Origin: Pseudomonas pseudonitroreducens
Lineage (GTDB): Bacteria; Pseudomonadota; Gammaproteobacteria; Pseudomonadales; Pseudomonadaceae
Direction: 5' to 3'
Length of the DNA stretch: 64,000 nt
Assembly: GCF_021603645.1 (NCBI RefSeq)
Contig: NZ_BQHJ01000013.1
Span: forward strand, 124,001 to 188,000
The translations under genes and the position numbers were made by a program. Under the pieces are notes generated by a model that was not told where the DNA came from, did not search any database, and saw nothing but the letters and a program-made list of their open reading frames with translations. Shown piece by piece: positions 38,032 to 46,432 of the stretch (position 1 is its first letter; each line of letters begins with the position of its first letter).

Positions 38032-38256
38032 TTACTTGAGGTCGGCCAGGGAGGCGCCGAAGTTCAGGTGCAGCACCTGCCCATCGACCACCAGCGCAGG
38101 CACTGATTTCACCCCGGCTGCCTCGGCCTCGGCCACGCGCGGCGACTGCTCGCCCAGGTGCACGACTTCGACTTCGCGGTTCAGCAATGGCAACAGTGCT
38201 CGTTCGGCTTCGACACAGACAGGGCAACCAGCATGGTAGTAAACGGCTTTGCTCAT
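38032..38256 (-). CDS. Small thioredoxin-fold (glutaredoxin-like) protein with CPVC
   Basis: A 74-residue single-domain redox protein: YYHAGCPVCVEAERALLPLL supplies the CPVC active site, and VKSVPALVVDGQ has the cis-Pro typical of thioredoxin folds. GVKSVPALV resembles small glutaredoxin/NrdH proteins. AGGAGA precedes the ATG at 38256. It is divergent from a Cys-rich MarR regulator, with a perfect palindrome between its start and the regulator. Confidence 0.8.
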   Translation of the reverse strand: MSKAVYYHAGCPVCVEAERALLPLLNREVEVVHLGEQSPRVAEAEAAGVKSVPALVVDGQVLHLNFGASLADLK

Positions 38257-38278
38257 GATCCTTCTCCTGATCAATTAA

Positions 38279-38293
38279 GTATCGATTCGATAC
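38279..38293. promoter_or_regulatory. Palindromic operator candidate 1 (thioredoxin-fold gene side)
   Basis: GTATCGA-T-TCGATAC is a perfect 15-bp inverted repeat, 23 bp upstream of the thioredoxin-fold gene's ATG on the minus strand, where a repressor would cover the transcription start. Confidence 0.6.
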
Positions 38294-38341
38294 CATTACA
38301 GTCTGCGGTGTAAAAGAATCTTCTGTCAAACTGGTTTTTGA

Positions 38342-38358
38342 TCGATACTATCTATCGA
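38342..38358. promoter_or_regulatory. Palindromic operator candidate 2 (MarR side)
   Basis: TCGATA-CTATC-TATCGA (6-5-6) lies 13-29 bp before the MarR ATG and runs into its GAGAGG ribosome site. It shares the TCGATAC arm with candidate 1. Confidence 0.55.
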
Positions 38359-38370
38359 GAGGATTAGCCC

Positions 38371-38940
38371 ATGCCCGATACGACCCTTTACGACTACCTG
38401 GAACGCATCGCCAGCCTGATGCGCGCCTGGGCGCGCGAGCAGCCGCTGATGGCCGATCTGCAGCCGATCCAGCTGAGCGCGCTGAACTACCTGGCGCGCT
38501 GCAACCGCTATTCGAATACGCCGCTGGGGGTGACGGACTTTCTTGGGCTGACCAAGGGCACGGTCTCGCAGTCGCTCAAGGCGCTGGAAGCCAAGGGGCT
38601 GATCGCGAAACGCCCGGATGCGCAGGATCGCCGCAGCGTGCACCTGGAGCTGACTCGGGAGGGCAGGGGACTGCTCGATGCACTGGTGCCGCCGGCGTTC
38701 CTGCGCCGCGCCGAAGAGTCGCTGGGAGAGCGTGGCGAGTTGCTGGTCGAACTGCTGCGGGAGCTCCTGGCAACCGTGCAGCGTCAGGAGAACGTGCCGG
38801 GCTTCGGCCTGTGCCGCACCTGTCGTTTCCACCAGAAGCTGGATGACGGCGCGCTTTGCGGGCTGACGGGAGAACGGCTGGAAGCGCGCGAAGGCGAGCT
38901 GATCTGCCGCGAGCACACCGCACCTGAGGAAGCGGCCTGA
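38371..38940 (+). CDS. MarR-family regulator with a C-terminal Cys/His cluster
   Basis: A 189-residue winged-helix regulator (VTDFLGLTKGTVSQSLKALEAKGLI; DAQDRRSVHLELTREG) longer than usual MarR proteins (about 140-150). After the dimer helices it has Cys148-x2-Cys151-x2-His154, Cys163 and Cys179-x2-His182, a spacing suited to zinc or an iron-sulfur centre; Cys44 lies in the N-terminal half. Candidate operators flank its promoter and that of the divergent CPVC protein. A metal or redox switch controlling the partner is plausible. The MarR call is firm; the metal site is inferred. Confidence 0.82.
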   Translation: MPDTTLYDYLERIASLMRAWAREQPLMADLQPIQLSALNYLARCNRYSNTPLGVTDFLGLTKGTVSQSLKALEAKGLIAKRPDAQDRRSVHLELTREGRGLLDALVPPAFLRRAEESLGERGELLVELLRELLATVQRQENVPGFGLCRTCRFHQKLDDGALCGLTGERLEAREGELICREHTAPEEAA

Positions 38941-38957
38941 GCCGAAACGTCCGTCTT

Positions 38958-39038
38958 TGTAGGAGCGAGCTTGCTCGCGAACCGATTGACGCCGAAGTCG
39001 TGCGGGAAACCTGTTTGCGAGCAAGCTCGCTCCTACAG
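38958..39038. repeat. REP pair downstream of the MarR gene
   Basis: TGTAGGAGCGAGCTTGCTCG and the inverted CGAGCAAGCTCGCTCCTACAG flank about 35 bp between the convergent MarR and fadL-like genes. Confidence 0.88.
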
Positions 39039-39056
39039 GGGGCGCGTCGGAAATGA

Positions 39057-39082
39057 AAAAGCCGGGCATCAGCCCGGCTTTT
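39057..39082. terminator. Intrinsic terminator for the FadL-type gene
   Basis: AAAAGCCGGGC-ATCA-GCCCGGCTTTT, bidirectional, 20 bp past the stop of the porin gene (minus). Confidence 0.88.
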
Positions 39083-39101
39083 CCGTTACGCAGTGGCGCT
39101 A

Positions 39102-40379
39102 TCAGAAGCGATAGGTCATCTGCGCGGTCAGGCCGTGGGCGCTGTTGTCGTACTTGGCGCTGTAGGCCGGCTGCAGTTGCAGGCCTGCCAGTTCCTGACC
39201 ATCGGGCTGGTTCACGCCGGCAGTGGATTCCCACAGGTAGGCGTAGGCGACGTCGAAGGTCATGTCGGCGTTGGGCGAGTAGCCGGCACCCAGGGTGAAG
39301 ATCTTGCGATCGCCCACCGGGATACGCACGGTACGGTGCTCGTTGGTGGTCGGCGACGGATCGTAGGCGAAGCCGGTACGCAGGACCCACTGGTCGTTGA
39401 CCTGGTAGGAGGTACCGATCGCGGCGGACCAGGTGTCGTGCCAGCTCAGGTCCTCACCGATGGTGTCGAAGGCGGCCAGCGGGGCGCCGGTGTTCTGCAC
39501 TTCGATGGACTTCAGACGGCTCCAGCGCGTCCAGGTGGTGCCACCGTAGACGGTCCAGCGGTCATCCAGTTTCTGGGTGACGGACAGGTCGAGGGACTCG
39601 GGCAGGGTGATGTCCAGGCTGGCATCCATGCGCGAGTCGAACAGACCCATCGGGGAGTTGGAAACGGTGGTGTGGCCCTTGAGCTCGTACTTGACCTTGG
39701 AGTGGTAGGTCGCGCCGAGGGAGGTGCTTTCGGTCGGGGTCACCAGGATGCCGACGTTGAAGCCAGCAGCGGTGTCGTCACCCTTGATGCTGATTTCGGT
39801 GTCGTTCGGCGCGCCGAACAGGCCCTTGGTGGCCAGGTCGTTCTCCAGCTTGCCGTCGATGCGGTTGATGGTCGGGCCGAAGCCGACGGCAACCACGTCG
39901 TTGAACTTGTAGCTGATGGTCGGCTGGACGGTGATCACCTGGACCTTGCTGTAGGAACCGTGGGAACGGCCCTGGAAGCTGCCTTCGTAGTCGTTGATGA
40001 TGCCGTAGGGCACGTAGATGCCCAGGCCGACGCTGACCTTGTCATCCAGCGGAGTGGCGATGTAGCCGAACGGTACGGCAGCCAGCGGTACGGAGTCGCC
40101 CTTGTTGGAGCCGGTGGCCGAGCTGTGCGCGCTGCTGATGTCGTCCTTGGCCGAGACCACGGCCAGGCCGCCGCTGATCTCGGTGCGCTTGAGCTTGGAC
40201 ATGCCGGCAGGGTTGCCGTAGATGGTGCTGGCGTCCAGTGCGGAGGAGGCTCGGCCCGCGTAGGCGGTGCCGGCGCCACTGGCGCTTTGTTCGTTGATCG
40301 CGATGCCGTTGGCGAGGACTTGGGCAGAGGCGGCGCTAATGGTCAGGGCTAGTGTGGTCTTGAGCCATGTTGTTTTCAT
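39102..40379 (-). CDS. FadL/OmpP1/TodX-family outer-membrane transporter
   Basis: A 425-residue 14-strand barrel for uptake of long-chain fatty acids or other hydrophobic compounds. The ATG at 40379 gives a signal peptide ending SAQVLA, then the conserved FadL N-terminus NGIAINEQSASGAGTAYAGRASSALDASTIYGNPAG. It contains GYIATPLDDKVSVGLGIYVPYG and ends with Phe (TYRF). Pseudomonads have several paralogues; the true substrate is unknown. A TetR-like palindrome lies about 155 bp upstream. Confidence 0.88.
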   Translation of the reverse strand: MKTTWLKTTLALTISAASAQVLANGIAINEQSASGAGTAYAGRASSALDASTIYGNPAGMSKLKRTEISGGLAVVSAKDDISSAHSSATGSNKGDSVPLAAVPFGYIATPLDDKVSVGLGIYVPYGIINDYEGSFQGRSHGSYSKVQVITVQPTISYKFNDVVAVGFGPTINRIDGKLENDLATKGLFGAPNDTEISIKGDDTAAGFNVGILVTPTESTSLGATYHSKVKYELKGHTTVSNSPMGLFDSRMDASLDITLPESLDLSVTQKLDDRWTVYGGTTWTRWSRLKSIEVQNTGAPLAAFDTIGEDLSWHDTWSAAIGTSYQVNDQWVLRTGFAYDPSPTTNEHRTVRIPVGDRKIFTLGAGYSPNADMTFDVAYAYLWESTAGVNQPDGQELAGLQLQPAYSAKYDNSAHGLTAQMTYRF

Positions 40380-40531
40380 TGTAAGAGCAACTCCTGTGTT
40401 TATCGGCGCGCAAGCTACCAAGATTCCCGGGTCTTGGGTAGTGGTCGGCAGGCGCTCTACCTTGGGCTTCGGGGCTCAAACGAGCGTTCCAACTGATTGA
40501 TGTCCGTTCGTCGCTGTATGTAAATATTTTC

Positions 40532-40545
40532 TGACCGATTGGTCA
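40532..40545. promoter_or_regulatory. TetR-like palindrome upstream of the fadL-type gene
   Basis: TGACC-GATT-GGTCA is a perfect inverted repeat in an AT-rich stretch (40515-40560) between the hypothetical gene at 40565 and the porin. Half-sites of this form are common for TetR-family repressors. TATCGATA follows at 40547-40554. Confidence 0.4.
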
Positions 40546-40564
40546 CTATCGATACGAGGAATTT

Positions 40565-41044
40565 TCAGGCGACCCGGCTGAAATTGCCGACGTAGCTGTG
40601 CCAGGCGTCGACAAAGTCGTGGAGGCGCCCGTGAGGATGGAAAACCCGGCGCCAGACACGGGCCAGTTCCATGGGGTCGTCGGTCAGCGGCACTGGTAGA
40701 TGCTCAGCCTCCACCAGCATCCAGGCGATGGCCGTGCTGTAGCGCAGGTTGACCGTCAGTTCCAAGTGCGGTGCATCGAGGAAGGCATGCTGGCTGGCCA
40801 GCCCTCGCACGCGGCTGGCCAGCTCCGGGTCCAGCGCCAGGAATCCGTCCCAGAGCGTCTGGTGCCGCTGTTCACCAATGCGATACAGCCCGTGGCCATG
40901 GCTGTCATCGAGGGCGCTCCCCAGCGCCGACTGACAGGCTGCTGCCCCCAGCAGCAGCGATTCGGCCGCGACACTGTGACGCCCCAGATACTGCAGGGTG
41001 GGGCGGATCACGTACTGGCAAAGATCGTTCGCGGCGATTCCCAT
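40565..41044 (-). CDS. Phage lysozyme-like hypothetical protein (orphan)
   Basis: A 159-residue soluble protein. The pattern CQYVIRPTLQYLGRHSVAAESLLLGAAA, GHGLYRIG, LWDGFLALDPELASRVRGLASQ and LRYSTAIAWMLVEAEHLPVP resembles, from memory, proteins encoded near tail genes of some Pseudomonas phages thought to be lysozyme-like. The phage relatives I recall have a Glu in the AxESG segment; here it is AACQSALG, so any glycosidase activity may be lost. No signal peptide and no phage genes nearby. Function is unknown. Confidence 0.55.
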   Translation of the reverse strand: MGIAANDLCQYVIRPTLQYLGRHSVAAESLLLGAAACQSALGSALDDSHGHGLYRIGEQRHQTLWDGFLALDPELASRVRGLASQHAFLDAPHLELTVNLRYSTAIAWMLVEAEHLPVPLTDDPMELARVWRRVFHPHGRLHDFVDAWHSYVGNFSRVA

Positions 41045-41226
41045 GACATCCTCGTCATTAATGACCGGCGGGGCTGGGCGTCTTGGCAGCTTCTGATGAT
41101 TATCCTCGGCCCCGCCGGAAGCGGACTTAGCCGCTCGAGTTGAAGTGTAGTGCGATGAAGATGATGTAAAGGACTGTTTTTAAATCGTTTCGTCGGCGCG
41201 GCTTTCCTTCATATTCCTCCTGGCGA

Positions 41227-41880
41227 TTAGATGCTCGGTGGTAACTCCGGCATCGCAGAGAGCTTTTCCTCCGCCTCTTCATGGCCCTGGTCCGCCGCCT
41301 TCTGGTACCAGGCACGGGCCTGTGCCGGGTTTTTCGCCACGCCGCGGCCCTTGGCATAGCTCTCCGCGACCTGGAACTCGGCATCCACGTCGCCCTGCTT
41401 GGCCGACAGCAGATAAAGGGCGAAGGCCTTCTTGTAGCTGCGGGTCACGCCGGTGCCGTTCTCGTACATGATCGCGAGGTTGAACTGGGCATCCTTGTCG
41501 CCCTGGTCGACGGCCTTCTGGTACCAGTACACCGCCTTGGCCGAGTCCTGCTCCACGCCGTCACCGTTGTCGTAGGCGTTGCCGAGGTTGTACTGCGCGC
41601 AGGCATGCCCTTGTTTGGCAGCTTTCTCGTACCAGTAGGCGGCTTTCTCGTAGTCCTGGTCGTACTCGTCGCTGCCGGAGTCATACTCCAGGCCGAGTGT
41701 GTACTGGGCGCTGGCGTGGCCGGCCTTGGCGGCTTTCACCAGGTCCTCGCCATAGAGGTCGGACCATTGGTCCTGGATTTCGCAGGGCGTCGCTTCCAGC
41801 GAGGCGGCGTAGGCCGGGGCGGCGCTGCACAGGCCGAGCAGCAGGCTGGCGAGCAGGGTTTGGCGGATGCACGACGGCAT
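41227..41880 (-). CDS. Exported Sel1-repeat protein
   Basis: A 217-residue periplasmic protein. Signal peptide (about 1-24, ending APAYA) followed by four to five Sel1 (SLR) repeats of 36 residues, e.g. GHASAQYTLGLEYDSGSDEYDQDYEKAAYWYEKAAKQG, GHACAQYNLGNAYDNGDGVEQDSAKAVYWYQKAVDQG and GDVDAEFQVAESYAKGRGVAKNPAQARAWYQKAADQG. These scaffold protein contacts; the partner is unknown. The ATG at 41880 is chosen for its signal peptide. Confidence 0.85.
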   Translation of the reverse strand: MPSCIRQTLLASLLLGLCSAAPAYAASLEATPCEIQDQWSDLYGEDLVKAAKAGHASAQYTLGLEYDSGSDEYDQDYEKAAYWYEKAAKQGHACAQYNLGNAYDNGDGVEQDSAKAVYWYQKAVDQGDKDAQFNLAIMYENGTGVTRSYKKAFALYLLSAKQGDVDAEFQVAESYAKGRGVAKNPAQARAWYQKAADQGHEEAEEKLSAMPELPPSI

Positions 41881-41941
41881 GGGATCACTCCTTTGAAGAC
41901 TGGGCACGAGTCTGACCGATGCCCTGACACCTATCCATAGG

Positions 41942-41974
41942 AACGGAAGGCGCTGGTGTGAAGCGCCTTCCGTT
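41942..41974. terminator. Strong hairpin between the Sel1 gene and sseA
   Basis: AACGGAAGGCGCT pairs with AGCGCCTTCCGTT (13 bp, loop GGTGTGA) and is followed by TTTT on the plus strand. On the minus strand it lies 22 bp past the sseA stop and is the likely sseA terminator, although its U-tract is short there. Confidence 0.65.
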
Positions 41975-41995
41975 TTTTCCGCCAGAGCGGGGAGA

Positions 41996-42850
41996 TCAGT
42001 CGCCCTTGGCCACCGGGCGGCGGGTATCGGTGATCCATTCGCTCCAGGACCCGGCGTACAGGCGGCCCATGGGATAGCCCGCCAGGCTCAGGGCGAACAG
42101 GTTGTGGCAGGCGGTGACGCCGGAGCCGCAGTAGGCCACCAGGTCCTCGGCCGGACGTCCGCGCAGCAGGCCGGCGAAGCGCTGGTGCAGGTGCTCGGGG
42201 CGCAAGAAGCGGCCGTCGTTGCCGAGGTTGTCGGTGAAGGCCGCGCACTGGGCGCCGGGGATATGCCCGGCGACCGGATCGATGGGTTCGACCTCGCCAC
42301 GGAAGCGCGGCAGTCCGCGGGCGTCGATCAGCGGCAGTTCGGCGTTGCCGAGCTTGCTGGCCAGTTCGCTGGCGCTGATCAGCAGGCTGTTGTCCGGCTC
42401 GCCCTTGAAGTCGCCGGGGCGCAGCGGCGTTTCGGCGGTGGTCAGGCGCAGGCCGGCGTTGCGCCAGGCGGTCAGACCGCCGTCGAGCAGGTACACACCC
42501 TCGCTCTTGCCCAGCCAGAGCAGCAGCCACCAGGCGCGGGCGGCGAAGGCGCCGGGACCGTCGTCATACAGCACTACTTCGCTGTCGGCGTTCAGCCCCC
42601 AGGCGCGCAGATGTTCCAGCAGGTGCTGCGGGTCGGGCAGCGGATGACGGCCGGTGACCCCGGGAATCACCGGAGCGGAGAGATCCCGGTTGAGGTCGGC
42701 GAAGTGTGCGCCGGGGATGTGGTTCTCCTGATAGCTGCGCGCGCCGTAGGCGGGGTCTTCGAGGGCGAAGCGGCAGTCGAGCAGGACGAGATTCGGGTCA
42801 TCGAGGCGGGCGGCCAGTTGCTCGGGCGTGAGCAGGCGGGCTTGAGTCAT
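41996..42850 (-). CDS. sseA: 3-mercaptopyruvate/thiosulfate sulfurtransferase
   Basis: A 284-residue two-rhodanese-domain enzyme. The first domain (LLDCRFALEDPAYGARSYQENHIPGA) is catalytically silent; the second carries the active Cys in AYCGSGVTACHN. CGSGVT is the loop of mercaptopyruvate sulfurtransferases, as opposed to CRKGVT of thiosulfate-specific rhodaneses. It produces persulfide/H2S from 3-mercaptopyruvate. Confidence 0.9.
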   Translation of the reverse strand: MTQARLLTPEQLAARLDDPNLVLLDCRFALEDPAYGARSYQENHIPGAHFADLNRDLSAPVIPGVTGRHPLPDPQHLLEHLRAWGLNADSEVVLYDDGPGAFAARAWWLLLWLGKSEGVYLLDGGLTAWRNAGLRLTTAETPLRPGDFKGEPDNSLLISASELASKLGNAELPLIDARGLPRFRGEVEPIDPVAGHIPGAQCAAFTDNLGNDGRFLRPEHLHQRFAGLLRGRPAEDLVAYCGSGVTACHNLFALSLAGYPMGRLYAGSWSEWITDTRRPVAKGD

Positions 42851-42929
42851 GGGCGCGTTCCTGTGTCGTGACGGGGCTGAGGCGCATCATAAGGCTTGTA
42901 CGATGAAAAGTTGGGGGGAGTTGGCGAAC

Positions 42930-43724
42930 ATGCACAACCGGCAATCGGCACCGCGCAAGGCGGGCCCGCTGCGCGTCGCCCTGGTGGGGCTGGCGACCGT
43001 TCTGATCACCCTGGGCTACAGCGTCCGGGTCCTGGTGCTGGGCGCCATCGGCCGGCTGCGCCGCGCCAAGGTCGACGGCTTCACCCGCGACTGGTCCGGC
43101 AGCCTGCTGCGCCTGACCGGTGCGCGCCTGAGCCGCCATGGCGAGGTACCGGACTTCGGCGATGGCCGCCGCTACATGATCCTCTGCACCCATTCCAGCT
43201 TCTACGATATTCCGGCGATTTTCGTGACCATGCCCGGCTCGATCCGCATGCTCGCCAAGCGCGAGCTGTTCGCCGTGCCGGTGTGGGGCGCGGCCATGCG
43301 CGCGGCGGAGTTCCCATCCATCGACCGGCACAACCGCCACCAGGCCATGGCCGACCTGGCCAGGGCGCGGCAGATGATGGAGAGCGGCATCGTGCTCTGG
43401 GCTGCGCCCGAGGGCACGCGCTCCAGGGATGGCAGGCTGCAGCCGTTCAAGAAGGGCTGCTTCCGCCTGGCCCAGCAGACCGACGCGATCATTGTTCCGG
43501 TGGCGATTCGCGGCATCCAGCAACTGCTGCCGGCCGGCGGCCTCAAGCTGAATCTCGGGATGCCGGTGGAAGTGCATGTCGGCGCGCCGATCGATTCCAC
43601 CGACTTCACCGAGCGCGGCGTCGATGCGCTGATGAGCGAGGTACGCGGGCGCATGTTGGAGCTGCTGGAGCCTTCCGCGCACCCCGTGTCGGCGCCGGCC
43701 CTGGAGGAGCAGGCGCCGGCTTGA
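42930..43724 (+). CDS. PlsC-type 1-acylglycerol-3-phosphate acyltransferase
   Basis: A 264-residue membrane enzyme of phospholipid synthesis that adds the second acyl chain to lysophosphatidic acid. N-terminal helices (VALVGLATVLITLGYSV), then the HX4D catalytic motif CTHSSFYD and EGTRSRDG, and VPVAIRG, the four conserved blocks of the family. I chose the ATG at 42930 since GGGGGGAG precedes it; one at 42903 would add nine residues. Pseudomonads have several such acyltransferases, so substrate preference is uncertain. Confidence 0.85.
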   Translation: MHNRQSAPRKAGPLRVALVGLATVLITLGYSVRVLVLGAIGRLRRAKVDGFTRDWSGSLLRLTGARLSRHGEVPDFGDGRRYMILCTHSSFYDIPAIFVTMPGSIRMLAKRELFAVPVWGAAMRAAEFPSIDRHNRHQAMADLARARQMMESGIVLWAAPEGTRSRDGRLQPFKKGCFRLAQQTDAIIVPVAIRGIQQLLPAGGLKLNLGMPVEVHVGAPIDSTDFTERGVDALMSEVRGRMLELLEPSAHPVSAPALEEQAPA

Positions 43725-43746
43725 GGCGTCAATCGGGCTGCTGCCC

Positions 43747-44808
43747 TCAGTGGATGGGCAGGCGGCCGATGCGATCGTTCTCCAGGCTGCCCAGGTAGAG
43801 CACGCCGTTCACCGGCTTGGCTGAAGTCACCATGCGCAGGTGCTGGCCGCTGGTGTCGTGCAGGCTGCGCACGATCTCGCCTTGCTCGTTAACCTGGATC
43901 ACCAGGCCATAGGGCACCGGCTTGGGCAGGACCGCGCGCGGCAGCTTGGTCAGTTGGCGTTTCAGCCAGGGCAGTTGCTGGATCATGTCGGCGTCGGCCT
44001 TGCGCGGCGAGGGCAGGGCCACCCAGAAGGTGCCGCTGCGGTCGCTGGCGAGGTTGTCCGGCAGGCCCGGCAGGTTGTCGATGAACACCTCGTGCTGCCC
44101 GGCCTTCTCGCCCTTGAGCCAGTAACGGGTGATGCGGTAGCGGTAGGTTTCGTTGACCAGTACGAAGTCCTCGTGCTGCGACAGCGCCACGCCATTGGCG
44201 AAGTACAGGTCCTTGAGCAGCGTCTCGGTCTTGCCGGTGGTCGGGTCGTAGCGCAGCAGGCGGCCGTGGGGGCGGGCTTCGAGCAGGTCGAGAATATAGT
44301 CGGGCTGGTGGAAGCGGCTGGAGGCGTCGCTGAAATAGATGCGGCCATCGCTGGCGATGTCCAGGTCGTCGGTGAAGGCGAACGGAATACCGTCGGCCGA
44401 ATCGCTCAGCACGCGGATCTTGCCTTGCGGATCGACCTCCAGCAGGCCTTTCCAGGCATCGGCAACGATCAGCTTGCCGCTCTTGTCGAACGCCAGGCCC
44501 AGCGGGCGGCCGCCGGTTTCGACAAAGGTTTCGGCCTTGCCGTCGGCGCCGATGCGCACGATGCGCCCGTCATCCAGCCCGGCGAATACCCGCCCCTGGC
44601 TGTCCACCGCGGTGTCTTCCGGGCCGACGATCTGGCCCTGGGCGAGGAGTTCGGCCTTCATCAGCGTGTCGTTGGGTTCCATCACGCCGGTCATCGGCGG
44701 CGCCTTGGGAGGCGTCCAGGCCAGCGGATCGATGGGGCTGGGCGTGAAGGCCAGGTAAACGGCAAGGGCGGCGACCAGCAGGACGATCAACCCGAGAAGC
44801 TTCTTCAT
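43747..44808 (-). CDS. SMP-30/strictosidine-synthase-like beta-propeller protein
   Basis: A 353-residue protein with an N-terminal membrane or signal segment (KKLLGLIVLLVAALAVYLAF) and a six-bladed propeller: EDTAVDSQGRVFAGLDDGRIVRI, GRPLGLAFDKSGKLIVADAW, FTDDLDIASDGRIYFSDASSRF, FANGVALSQHEDFVLVNETYRYRI and PGLPDNLASDRSGTFWVALP. It belongs to the strictosidine-synthase/SMP-30 group (lactonase-like, arylesterase-like). Substrate unknown. It is divergent from rnd. Confidence 0.82.
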   Translation of the reverse strand: MKKLLGLIVLLVAALAVYLAFTPSPIDPLAWTPPKAPPMTGVMEPNDTLMKAELLAQGQIVGPEDTAVDSQGRVFAGLDDGRIVRIGADGKAETFVETGGRPLGLAFDKSGKLIVADAWKGLLEVDPQGKIRVLSDSADGIPFAFTDDLDIASDGRIYFSDASSRFHQPDYILDLLEARPHGRLLRYDPTTGKTETLLKDLYFANGVALSQHEDFVLVNETYRYRITRYWLKGEKAGQHEVFIDNLPGLPDNLASDRSGTFWVALPSPRKADADMIQQLPWLKRQLTKLPRAVLPKPVPYGLVIQVNEQGEIVRSLHDTSGQHLRMVTSAKPVNGVLYLGSLENDRIGRLPIH

Positions 44809-44914
44809 GGAAAGCTGCCTTATTGTTGTTGTGGGCGGGGCAAAGCGTAGAGACCGCTGGCCGATCGTCACAGACCGATGACCGAGTGGAATGCTCGCAC
44901 ATCATGCATCTCTA

Positions 44915-44920
44915 TATAAT
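44915..44920 (+). promoter_or_regulatory. Perfect -10 box (TATAAT) for rnd
   Basis: TATAAT, about 28 bp before the rnd start codon; the -35 region is weak (TGCTCG at the 17-bp distance). Confidence 0.5.
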
Positions 44921-44947
44921 GCGCGCACCGAAACGAAGGAGATGTTC

Positions 44948-46081
44948 GTGACCGTCCTCGACATTCAGTGGATTCGCGACGATGCCACCCTGGAGCACAA
45001 GTGCCAGGACTGGAAAGAACTGCCGTACCTCGCGCTCGATACCGAGTTCATGCGTGTCGATACCTTCTACCCGGAAGCCGGGCTGGTGCAGGTTGGCGAC
45101 GGCAGCGGGGTGTGGCTGATCGACCCGCTGCTGATCCGTGACTGGTCGCCGTTCGCTGCCGTGCTGGAGTCGCCGGTGGTGGTCAAGGTGTTCCATGCCT
45201 GCGGCGAGGACCTGGAAGTCTTCCAGCGTCTGACCGGCAGCCTGCCGCAGCCGCTGTTCGACACCCAACTGGCCGCCGCCTACCTCGGCATGCCGCACTC
45301 CATGGGTTACTCCAAGCTGGTGCTGGAAATCCTCGGCCTCGACCTGCCCAAGGACGAAACCCGCTCCGACTGGTTGCAGCGCCCGCTGACCGACATGCAG
45401 GTGCGCTACGCCGCCGAGGATGTGCAGCACCTGGCCGAGGTCTATGTGAAGCTGGCGCCGCGCCTGAGCGACGAGAAGTTGCAGTGGCTGCTGGCCGATG
45501 GTGCCGACCTGACCCAGAACCAGAGCCGTGTCAGCGATCCGCAGCAGGCTTACCTCGACGTCAAGCTGGCCTGGAAGCTCAATCCCCAGCAGCTGGCCGT
45601 GCTGCGCGAACTGTGTGTCTGGCGCGAGGAGCAGGCGCGGTTGCGCAACAAGCCGCGCAACCATGTGCTGCGCGAGCACACCCTGTGGCCGCTGTCGCGC
45701 TTCCAGCCTGGCGACAAGGTTGCACTGGCACGCATCGACGACATGCACCCGCGTACCGTGCGCCAGGACGGCGACACCCTGATCGCCTTGATCGCCCATG
45801 CGGCGAAGCTGCCCGAGGCCGATCGCCCGCAGACCCTGCCCGAGCCGCTGCCGCGCGAGATCACCCCGGTATTGAAGAAGCTGCGCGAAGTCGGCCAGAA
45901 GCAGGCCGAGCGCCTGGAGATGGCGCCCGAACTGATGTTGCGCAAGAAGATTCTCGAAGCCCTGCTCAAGACCGGCTGGCCGAACGGCCCCTACCAGTTG
46001 CCCGATTCGCTGCAAGGCTGGCGTCGCGAGCTGATGGGGCAGGCCCTGCTGGACAGCCTGGCTGCCCCCACTGCCGAATAA
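44948..46081 (+). CDS. rnd: Ribonuclease D
   Basis: A 377-residue 3'-5' exonuclease maturing tRNA and other small RNAs. DEDDy exonuclease core: ALDTEFMRVDTF, FHACGEDLEVFQ, DTQLAAAYLG and MQVRYAAEDVQHLAEV, then two HRDC domains (QLAVLRELCVWREEQARLRNKPRNHVLRE). GTG at 44948 is preferred because AAGGAG is 6 bp upstream; the ATG at 44942 touches the ribosome site. ycgL follows after 33 bp, as in many gammaproteobacteria. Confidence 0.92.
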   Translation: MTVLDIQWIRDDATLEHKCQDWKELPYLALDTEFMRVDTFYPEAGLVQVGDGSGVWLIDPLLIRDWSPFAAVLESPVVVKVFHACGEDLEVFQRLTGSLPQPLFDTQLAAAYLGMPHSMGYSKLVLEILGLDLPKDETRSDWLQRPLTDMQVRYAAEDVQHLAEVYVKLAPRLSDEKLQWLLADGADLTQNQSRVSDPQQAYLDVKLAWKLNPQQLAVLRELCVWREEQARLRNKPRNHVLREHTLWPLSRFQPGDKVALARIDDMHPRTVRQDGDTLIALIAHAAKLPEADRPQTLPEPLPREITPVLKKLREVGQKQAERLEMAPELMLRKKILEALLKTGWPNGPYQLPDSLQGWRRELMGQALLDSLAAPTAE

Positions 46082-46114
46082 CGCGGCTCACACCATCACG
46101 CAGAAAGAACCGAT

Positions 46115-46408
46115 ATGAAACGCATCTGCTCCATCTACAAGAGTCCGCGCAAGAACGAGATGTACCTGTACGTCGACAAGCGTGAAGCCCTCAGCCGCGT
46201 GCCCGAGGCGCTGCTGGCCGCGTTCGGCGCGCCACAGCACGCCTTCGACCTGGTCCTGAGCCCCGAGCGCCAGTTGGCTCGCGAGGACATCAACGTAGTG
46301 CTGGAAAACATCGAGAAACAAGGTTTTCACCTGCAGATGCCGCCGGCGGAGGAGGAGTACATCCAGCACCTGCCGGAAGAATTGCTGCGGCGGAACGATC
46401 CGGTCTGA
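46115..46408 (+). CDS. ycgL: YcgL family protein
   Basis: A 97-residue protein of the YcgL domain family: [41 protein letters not shown] and [16 protein letters not shown]. Alpha/beta fold of unknown biochemical role, nearly always next to rnd. Likely cotranscribed with rnd. Confidence 0.92.
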   Translation: MKRICSIYKSPRKNEMYLYVDKREALSRVPEALLAAFGAPQHAFDLVLSPERQLAREDINVVLENIEKQGFHLQMPPAEEEYIQHLPEELLRRNDPV

Positions 46409-46432
46409 TCCTGACTTCCTGATCTTCCCCGT

